This document shows positions 26,511-33,076 of a stretch of DNA of 33,076 nt, one piece after another. The position numbers were made by a program, and so were the translations under genes. The notes under the pieces are model-generated. The model was not told the origin of the DNA. It did no database searches and worked only from the letters and a program-made list of their open reading frames with translations. Numbering within the stretch: the first letter of the stretch is position 1; each line of letters opens with the position of its first letter. Origin of the DNA: Verrucomicrobiota bacterium. Lineage in GTDB: Bacteria > Verrucomicrobiota > Verrucomicrobiia > Limisphaerales > UBA1100. The stretch spans positions 1 to 33,076 of the forward strand of contig JASLKQ010000034.1 in the NCBI GenBank assembly GCA_030747505.1, in the 5' to 3' direction.

Positions 26511-26555
26511 CGATGCCAATCGGACGCTTGCATCGAATAAGCCGATTATTTCGGC
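26511..26555 (-). promoter_or_regulatory. Possible structured 5' leader of the DEAD-box helicase (overlapping alternative stems)
   Basis: CGATGC (26511-26516)/GCATCG (26530-26535), AATCGG (26518-26523)/CCGATT (26542-26547), GCCGA (26541-26545)/TCGGC (26551-26555), all 28-72 nt upstream of the helicase start. Confidence 0.35.
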
Positions 26556-26750
26556 AAAGGCCATGCCGACAAGCAGGCCTTTAACCTGGATCGGAATGTA
26601 TTCGCATTAGTGGAGTTAAGATTACTCCGCGAAAACCTCGTGGGCCGAATTGTCTATAGGAGGGAGGAGCCGAATACAAGGCAAATTGTGAATAACTTTA
26701 AGCATGCAAATCTGAGCGCGACAGAAAAGAGGAATGTTCTATAGTGCGGC

Positions 26751-27884
26751 ATGCAGTTTCAAACCAGTCGACGCAGGTTCCTGAGTGGGTTGGCGGCGAG
26801 CATGTTGGCTTCTCCATTGGCGGCAGCGCAGCGGCAGGCTTGGGGTGAAATTGCCCCGTACTTCAATCCGCCGAAGGAGTGGCGGGGCAAACTGGGGAAG
26901 TACCGATCACCGTTGCGCTTCAAAGACGGCTCTAGAGTGAAGACAGCGGTCGATTGGGCCAGACGCCGTAGCGAAATCCTGAAGGACTGGCAGGATTTAT
27001 TGGGTCAATGGCCGGCTTTAATCACGAAACCCAAAGTGCAGGTGCTTCAGGAAAAACGGCGGGAGAATTTTCGGCAGCTCAAAGTGCGTTTTAAGTGGAC
27101 GCCGGTGGAGTTTACCACGGGTTACCTTTTAATTCCTGATGGCCAAGGCAAGCGACCGGCGGTGGTAACCGCATTCTATGAACCGGAAACCGCCGTTGGG
27201 TTGGGGAAGAATCCACATCGTGATTTTGCGCTGCAACTGGCGCGGCGTGGATTTGTGACGCTTTCCATTGGCAGTACAGAGACAACCAATAACCGGACCT
27301 ATGCCACCTATTATCCCTCAATAAGGAAAGCAACCGTCCAGCCGCTTTCAATGTTGGGCTGTGCGGCGGCCAATGCCTGGCATGCATTGGCCCAACGCCC
27401 GGAGGTGGATGACAAACGTATTGGGATCGTTGGCCATTCTTATGGTGGTAAATGGGCAATGTTTGCCTCGTGCTTGTTTGATAAATTTGCCGCTGCGGCA
27501 TGGTCAGATCCTGGCATTGTTTTTGATACGCGCCCGAGTGTGAATTATTGGGAACCGTGGTATCTGGGCTATCATCCCAAGCCCTGGCGCAAACGCGGTG
27601 TGCCCAAGCCCGACAATCCCGCCCGCGGCCTGTACCCGCGCCTGCTGAAAGCCGGCTACGACCTGCACGAGCTGCATGCTCTGATGGCACCGCGCCCCTT
27701 CCTGGTAAGTGGTGGCTCAGAGGATGGCCCACACCGCTGGGAAGCTTTAAACCACACCATCGCCGTCAACGATCTGCTCGGCGCAAAGAACCGCGTGGCC
27801 ATGACCAATCGCCCCGATCATTCACCGACTGTTGAGAGTAATTCTGTGATCTATAAATTTTTTGAGTATTTCCTGAAAGATTAA
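26751..27884 (+). CDS. Exported alpha/beta hydrolase (dienelactone hydrolase / acetyl-xylan-esterase-like)
   Basis: Twin-Arg signal 'SRRRFLSGLAASMLASPLAAA'. 'RIGIVGHSYGGKWAMFASCL' nucleophile elbow, 'MAPRPFLVSGGSEDGPH', 'NRPDHSPT' putative catalytic His. Confidence 0.85.
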   Translation: MQFQTSRRRFLSGLAASMLASPLAAAQRQAWGEIAPYFNPPKEWRGKLGKYRSPLRFKDGSRVKTAVDWARRRSEILKDWQDLLGQWPALITKPKVQVLQEKRRENFRQLKVRFKWTPVEFTTGYLLIPDGQGKRPAVVTAFYEPETAVGLGKNPHRDFALQLARRGFVTLSIGSTETTNNRTYATYYPSIRKATVQPLSMLGCAAANAWHALAQRPEVDDKRIGIVGHSYGGKWAMFASCLFDKFAAAAWSDPGIVFDTRPSVNYWEPWYLGYHPKPWRKRGVPKPDNPARGLYPRLLKAGYDLHELHALMAPRPFLVSGGSEDGPHRWEALNHTIAVNDLLGAKNRVAMTNRPDHSPTVESNSVIYKFFEYFLKD

Positions 27885-29035
27885 TGAGTAATTCAATAGC
27901 CAAAGTACTGGCCGGAGTACCGGCCGTAAACATGACCTTGTTCCACCGGATTCAGTTTTCAGTGGGAGACTCGGCCTTCTTTACCCAATTGCCCAATGGG
28001 AAAACCATCCTTCTGGTTCGTGATATCGAGATGGACCGGGCAAAACGCTTGGCCAGAGCTGATGAGATTGGTTGTGCCTCCGATTTCGCCCCCGAGGGGG
28101 GTCTGGATGGCGACCGGGATACGGCATTGGCTCAAGCCGGTGCTGAATGTTTGAGGCACGCGGGGGTAAAAGAGGTGCAGGTTGACCGAACATTACCTTT
28201 TTTATTCGCCAATGAGATCCAGAAAAGCGGCATCCAATTGGAATACGATTCAGATTTTGGGATGTTGGAAAGGCGCGTAAAAAGCGACGAAGAACTGAAA
28301 CATCTGCGTGAGGCTCAAAAGGCTACTGAAGGTGCCATGGAAATGGCCTGCTCACTCATTGCCAGGGCGCCGGCCGACTCCGGTGGCGTATTACAACATG
28401 ATGGCATGCCGCTAACTTCTGAGCGGGTACGTCAACTTATCAGCCGGTTTGTGCTGGATCATGACTGCACTACTTTGCATGACTCAATCGTGGTAACAAT
28501 TCCTCATGTTGCCGATTGCCATCACTTTGGCACCGGTCCCCTGCACAAGGATCTGCCGGTGATTGTGGATATTTTCCCAACGCATAATCACACACATTAT
28601 TGTGGTGATTGCACGCGAACGGTGGTTAACGGGGATCCTTCTGATGTAATTCGCGACATGCATGCCTGCGTGCTAAAGGCACACCAAGCCGGCTGTGAGG
28701 CATTACGACCGGAAACCACGGGGCAGGCAGTGCATGAAGCAGTGGGAGAGATTATCCGGGCAGGGGGCTATCACATGGGTCAACCGCCTGATGATGCCGA
28801 TGAGGAATATATTGGGATGCGACACGGGACCGGGCACGGTATTGGCCTGAATGTACATGAGCCAATTTTATTGGCCAATGGCGGAGAAAAAATAATGGTT
28901 AACGAGGTTTTTACGGTGGAGCCTGGCCTTTATTCAGCCAAGTATGGTGGAGTGCGTGTGGAGGACATGGTGGCAGTAACCGCCACAGGCCGTGAGAATT
29001 TCAATACGCTTCACTCGGGGCTGGACTGGAAGTAG
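27884..29035 (+). CDS. M24 family metallopeptidase (Xaa-Pro aminopeptidase-like)
   Basis: 'VIVDIFPTHNHTHYCGDCTRTVV', 'HGTGHGIGLNVHEP', 'NEVFTVEPGLYSAKYGGVRVEDMVAVT' metal-binding motifs. Start overlaps the upstream stop by 1 nt (TAATG). Confidence 0.9.
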   Translation: MSNSIAKVLAGVPAVNMTLFHRIQFSVGDSAFFTQLPNGKTILLVRDIEMDRAKRLARADEIGCASDFAPEGGLDGDRDTALAQAGAECLRHAGVKEVQVDRTLPFLFANEIQKSGIQLEYDSDFGMLERRVKSDEELKHLREAQKATEGAMEMACSLIARAPADSGGVLQHDGMPLTSERVRQLISRFVLDHDCTTLHDSIVVTIPHVADCHHFGTGPLHKDLPVIVDIFPTHNHTHYCGDCTRTVVNGDPSDVIRDMHACVLKAHQAGCEALRPETTGQAVHEAVGEIIRAGGYHMGQPPDDADEEYIGMRHGTGHGIGLNVHEPILLANGGEKIMVNEVFTVEPGLYSAKYGGVRVEDMVAVTATGRENFNTLHSGLDWK

Positions 29036-29062
29036 TTCAAAATGAAATAGTCAGTCTGTCTC

Positions 29063-30739
29063 ATGAATAGTTTCTACCGCCAGCTTCTTGTCATCCTGAT
29101 TCTTTTTTCCTGTCCACTCAAGTCAGCGCCTGGAGGTGCAGTCGCCACGGTCGATCCGATCGCGACTGATGCGGCCATTCACGCCCTGAAAAACGGCGGC
29201 AACGCCTTTGACGCAGCCGTGGCTGCCGGACTGACATTGGGCGTTGTTAACGGATACAATTCAGGAATCGGCGGGGGATGTTTTGTGGTGGCGCGATTAG
29301 CCAATGGAAAGGTGATGACGCTCAATGGGCGGGAACAAGCTCCAGCCAAGGCCCACCGCGACATGTATCTGCGCAATGGCAAGGCTGATACAAATCTCAG
29401 CCAAACCGGAGCCTTGGCCATCGGAGTGCCTGGTGCACTAAAGGCTTATGCTGAACTGAGCAGGAATCATGGCAAACTCTCCTTTAGTACACATCTGGAG
29501 AATGCAGCCAAGATTGCCGAGAATGGGTTTGCTATTCCCACCGCATATGCCGGGCGGATTCGTGTTAAAGCCCGCGATATAAGAAAGTTTCCTGCTGCTG
29601 CAGAAATCCTATTGGATCAAAATGGAAACCCAAAGCGGGCCGGACAAATTCTCAAACAGCCGGATTTGGCCAACACCTACCGCCAGGTGGCCAAACATGG
29701 GACCGATTGGTTTTACAAGGGGCCTTTTGCAGAGAAGACCGCCGCCTGGATGAAGAGTAACGGTGGCATTATGTCCGTTGGAGATTTTGCCAGGTATCAT
29801 ACGACCGATCTGGATCCGGTACGCACGACCTATCGGGGTTATACCATCCTGGGAATGCCTCCACCCAGTTCAGGCGGAGTGCATGTGGCTCAGATCCTGA
29901 ACATGTTGGAGGGTTATGATTTACAGAAGATCGATCCCAAGTCATCTGACTTTTATCATCTCATTACTGAATCCATGAAACTGGCTTTTGCTGACCGGGC
30001 ACATTGGTTGGGTGATCCTGCTTTTGCCAGAGTTCCCAAGGGACTGGTGGATAAGGGGTACGCCAAGCAATTGGCCGGGAGGATTAATCTCAAGAAGGCT
30101 TCGGTCGTAAAAACCCATGGGACCCCGCCTCGATCCAATGAAGATGTTTTTAGCAAGCACACCACCCATTTTTCCTGCGCGGACAGTGAAGGTAATTGGG
30201 TGGCCATTACCGCCACCATTAACACTTCCTTTGGGTCCAAGGTCGTTATCCCCGGCACCGGGGTGATGATGAATAATGAAATGGACGATTTTGCAGCTGC
30301 CCCCGGGGTGCCTAATGCCTTTGGCCTGTTGGGAACCGAGGCAAACTCAGTGGCCCCGGGTAAACGCCCCTTATCGAGTATGAGCCCTACAATTGTGCTG
30401 AAGGATAATAAACCCATCCTGGCGGTGGGTGCAGCCGGTGGGCCTACAATCATTACCCAGACTCTCCTGGCTCTTATTCATACCCTGGACTACGGCTTAC
30501 CGGTCAGGGAAGCGTTGGCTCAACCGCACTTTCATCATCAATGGAAACCCGACTCAATTCGGATTGAAAGAAAAGCCGGGGAGACCATCTTGAAAGACTT
30601 GAAACAGCGGGGTCACCAGCTAAAGGTTTATAGCAGCATGGGGGCGACTCAAGCAGTGGGCTTTTTTAATGGTCAATTTCAGGCGGCTCATGATCCAAGG
30701 CTTAAAGGAAAGGCGGTAGTCATTCGCCCTACAAGATAA
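29063..30739 (+). CDS. ggt: Gamma-glutamyltransferase, exported
   Basis: Signal peptide. 'GGNAFDAAVAAGLTLGVVNGYNSGIGGGCFVV', 'LNGREQAPAKA', autoprocessing motif 'HTTHFSCADSEGNWVAITATIN' (Thr codon 30161-30163), 'GTGVMMNNEMDDF', 'KRPLSSMSPTIV'. Confidence 0.95.
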   Translation: MNSFYRQLLVILILFSCPLKSAPGGAVATVDPIATDAAIHALKNGGNAFDAAVAAGLTLGVVNGYNSGIGGGCFVVARLANGKVMTLNGREQAPAKAHRDMYLRNGKADTNLSQTGALAIGVPGALKAYAELSRNHGKLSFSTHLENAAKIAENGFAIPTAYAGRIRVKARDIRKFPAAAEILLDQNGNPKRAGQILKQPDLANTYRQVAKHGTDWFYKGPFAEKTAAWMKSNGGIMSVGDFARYHTTDLDPVRTTYRGYTILGMPPPSSGGVHVAQILNMLEGYDLQKIDPKSSDFYHLITESMKLAFADRAHWLGDPAFARVPKGLVDKGYAKQLAGRINLKKASVVKTHGTPPRSNEDVFSKHTTHFSCADSEGNWVAITATINTSFGSKVVIPGTGVMMNNEMDDFAAAPGVPNAFGLLGTEANSVAPGKRPLSSMSPTIVLKDNKPILAVGAAGGPTIITQTLLALIHTLDYGLPVREALAQPHFHHQWKPDSIRIERKAGETILKDLKQRGHQLKVYSSMGATQAVGFFNGQFQAAHDPRLKGKAVVIRPTR

Positions 30740-30745
30740 AAACGT

Positions 30746-31627
30746 ATGTTATCAGCACTAAAGAAAGTTATTAATGTTTCCGGGTGCACAATCACCATCG
30801 AAACCGAATTCCCTGAATTTCGCCAGGGCGATTATATTTTCTGTAAGGTTCAGGTGGTTGGCGGGGAATATGAACAACACGCGACAAGTATTACCGTATC
30901 ATTGGAAGAAGCTTATTGGCAGTCACGGAGAAATCATGACGGGTCATCACATCAGAGTTATTTAGAACGCAAAAAAATAGAGTCAAAAATTGTTGCTTCA
31001 GATTTAATTATAAAAACGGGAGAAAATCACAGTTTTCGTTATTCCGGTAAATTAGCCCAAAACAGTTGTCTCTCGGCCTTGGATAGCAACGAAAATCATC
31101 CACATCATCTGGAACACCATACGGCAGGTTGGTTTCTGGTTGTGAATATAGATGTTCCAAAAGCCAAGGACCCCGAAGAGCGTATAAAAATTCAGGTTAA
31201 TTTATGCAAGGAAGTTTCCACTATTCTGGACGCATTGAAGCAGGAGATCGGCTTTATCCCGGCCTTCCGGCATTCCTTTTTAGGATTAGGTAACAAGGGG
31301 GATCCGCATTCGACTTATAATCTTAACGGTAGAAGGGGTAACAAATTCCGTTTTAATCCTCCGCAAAGACTTAAACCTCACCTTGATTTTCTGGATCTTG
31401 AATTGGTGATGCGGAGTGATAAGACCGTTCAGTGCAAACTGGTGTTTGATAAAACCACGGAGAAATCGGTGGGAGGGTTTTTCAAGTCTTTGGTTAATGA
31501 AGATAAGGCCCGCAAACATGTTATTTTTTCAAAAGAGGACTTGTTTGATGAAAGTGGGGATCCTCGATATCAGCATATTGCAGAAATAATAGACAAGGAA
31601 ATCCAAGCGGTAATCTCAGGCAGTTAA
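30746..31627 (+). CDS. Putative Spo0M-like / arrestin-fold protein
   Basis: N-terminal 'INVSGCTITIETEFPEFRQGDYIFCKVQVVGGEYEQHATSITVSLEEAYW' follows the SpoOM pattern (edge strand, pro-hydrophobic 'G.V..KGG..EQ' strand). No signal peptide. Confidence 0.5.
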   Translation: MLSALKKVINVSGCTITIETEFPEFRQGDYIFCKVQVVGGEYEQHATSITVSLEEAYWQSRRNHDGSSHQSYLERKKIESKIVASDLIIKTGENHSFRYSGKLAQNSCLSALDSNENHPHHLEHHTAGWFLVVNIDVPKAKDPEERIKIQVNLCKEVSTILDALKQEIGFIPAFRHSFLGLGNKGDPHSTYNLNGRRGNKFRFNPPQRLKPHLDFLDLELVMRSDKTVQCKLVFDKTTEKSVGGFFKSLVNEDKARKHVIFSKEDLFDESGDPRYQHIAEIIDKEIQAVISGS

Positions 31628-31702
31628 GGAAAGCGTTTCCTGGGAAGTTTTATCTCTTAGTATTGTCTTTTATCCGGATTCCTTCACAGTTCGTTCCGCT
31701 CC

Positions 31703-33076
31703 ATGAAACGCTTTCTACTCATTTGTTTTTTTGGCGGGCTACTGCCCCTGCAGTCTGCACCTCTGTTTGATATGGCCAAAATATTGGACGCGAGCACTCT
31801 GGAAGTAAAGGTGCTCAAGGATTGGCATGAAGTAGGGGGTGAAGTAGCCACACGGCAGAAGCTTATTAGTATTCGTGTAGGTGAACTGGTGCCGGGAAAG
31901 GAATACCGGGTGCCGGTGCGAATGGTTGTACCGGCCAATCGCAAGGCCAGGGGCTTCCACCTGACTGGAGGCCATAACCCGGCTCAGTTCCAACAGGATT
32001 TACAGCCGCGCGGTGTGGATCGGACCCTGCTCGCGGGAGGAGTGGGGCTGGTGCAAACGGTGGTGCAGGTGCTGCAGGTGTCGGGACAACGGGAACTGGG
32101 CAGGCTTGCTGACCGGCGTTTTGTGGAGACCTTGAATCCGCATTATTCCATCCAGTACTGGGGGTGGCCGGCTACGCTAATGCGGGCAACGACTGCGGCT
32201 TATGCTGAGAAGAATCATTTTGAGAAAGGCAAGGTTGCTGCATCAGGCGGCTCCAAGAATGGGGCATCGCCTTCGGTGGCCCTGATTGAAGATGAGCGAT
32301 TGACCGCCCTGCATGCGAGCGTGTCGCCCATTTGGGATTCGCCCTTGCGCCTTTGTGACCGCAAGGCCTGGGATGAGTTGCGCAGGGCCAATGAGGCATA
32401 TGGAGCGAAGTTGAAGGAGCGCGGGCAACGGGTAAACATGGAGCGGATCATGAATCATTTCTTTTTGGGCGGCACCTTTGGGCCGGTTTATAACCGCCAG
32501 GCCCTGGCTGCGGGAAACAAATGGGAGGATTTGCAGAAGATTGCCGGCGAGATGGCCGATCACGTTTTTGTTTCCCGGCACCTGAAAACTCTAAAAGAGC
32601 GAAATGTGGATTTACTTTTTCATCCGGGCACGCACGACTTTGTGGCCTTTGACCTGGCATGGGGAGGGAAACATTACCCGCAAATCCCCATTTACCTGAA
32701 AGCCAATACCGGCCACGGGGTTCGTGGGCCTCATCCGGCTGCTGAACGTGATGAACAGAATAAATCGGCGTTTTTACTTCACCACTTCTTTGGGGGACAA
32801 GGGCTGTTACCTCCCCCAACGGTAAAGAGCAAGGCTGATAAGGATAAGGTTATGATTACGGTTACATTCCCCAAGGGCGCGAAAGCTGAAAGTAGTCGCA
32901 TTTGGTGGATGTATGACCGCGGCCCTGATGGCAGTGCGGCCTATATTGCAGAACTATTTCCTGAGGATAAGGCTGCGCCCATGAAATATAACCCCAAAGA
33001 AAATTCATGGAATGCGACTTTGACCCTGGAGGTGGGTAAGAAGCATATAGATTTTTTCAGCAACCACCGCAAAACC
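31703..33076 (+). CDS. Exported alpha/beta-hydrolase-like protein, 3'-truncated by window edge (PhoPQ-activated protein-like)
   Basis: Manually translated: ATG 31703, 458 open codons to the window end, absent from the ORF track because no stop is reached. Signal MKRFLLICFFGGLLPLQSA, 'KVAASGGSKNGASPSVAL' nucleophile-elbow-like, 'LFHPGTHDFVAFD', 'GHGVRGPHP'. Confidence 0.75.
   Translation, partial: MKRFLLICFFGGLLPLQSAPLFDMAKILDASTLEVKVLKDWHEVGGEVATRQKLISIRVGELVPGKEYRVPVRMVVPANRKARGFHLTGGHNPAQFQQDLQPRGVDRTLLAGGVGLVQTVVQVLQVSGQRELGRLADRRFVETLNPHYSIQYWGWPATLMRATTAAYAEKNHFEKGKVAASGGSKNGASPSVALIEDERLTALHASVSPIWDSPLRLCDRKAWDELRRANEAYGAKLKERGQRVNMERIMNHFFLGGTFGPVYNRQALAAGNKWEDLQKIAGEMADHVFVSRHLKTLKERNVDLLFHPGTHDFVAFDLAWGGKHYPQIPIYLKANTGHGVRGPHPAAERDEQNKSAFLLHHFFGGQGLLPPPTVKSKADKDKVMITVTFPKGAKAESSRIWWMYDRGPDGSAAYIAELFPEDKAAPMKYNPKENSWNATLTLEVGKKHIDFFSNHRKT

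Noticed and set aside
27112-27732. 206-aa minus-strand ORF antisense to the alpha/beta hydrolase
   Set aside because: Shadow ORF; Arg/His/Pro-rich composition typical of antisense frames in moderately GC-rich genes.
1-33076. CRISPR arrays, tRNAs, rRNA, IS elements, integrases, toxin-antitoxin or phage-defence genes
   Set aside because: Looked for repeated spacers, transposase/integrase motifs and small toxin-like pairs in the sequence and ORF translations; none seen.

Overview
This 33 kb window is densely coding with no sign of mobile elements, CRISPR arrays, rRNA or tRNA. Gene content (DUF1501, DUF1587/1592/1588/1585 haem-c proteins, DUF1552, DUF1080, a sulfatase, DUF4832, many exported lipoproteins) is typical of the Planctomycetes-Verrucomicrobia-Chlamydiae group, probably a Verrucomicrobiota or similar polysaccharide/sulfated-glycan degrader. 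That taxonomic call is inference. Order on the + strand: C-terminal part of a DUF1501 protein; a tight four-gene secreted/lipoprotein block (two TIM-barrel glycosidase-like proteins, a Gfo/Idh-like lipoprotein, a CBM9-like protein); a PSD1-type cytochrome plus DUF1552 pair; a sulfatase; a DUF4832 glycosidase-like protein; a second PSD1 plus DUF1552 pair; an ABC-F ATPase. Then come two DUF1080 genes (-), a DHDPS-like / 155-aa orphan / TIM-barrel isomerase operon (+), a beta-carbonic anhydrase (-), a DEAD-box helicase (-), an alpha/beta hydrolase, an M24 peptidase, a gamma-glutamyltransferase, a Spo0M/arrestin-like protein, and an alpha/beta hydrolase running off the right edge (all +). Best candidates for something undescribed are the lipoprotein block at 1396-8305, the three-gene operon with an orphan acidic protein at 22081-24324, and the structured leader between the helicase and the divergent hydrolase. 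None of these is proven novel without database searches.
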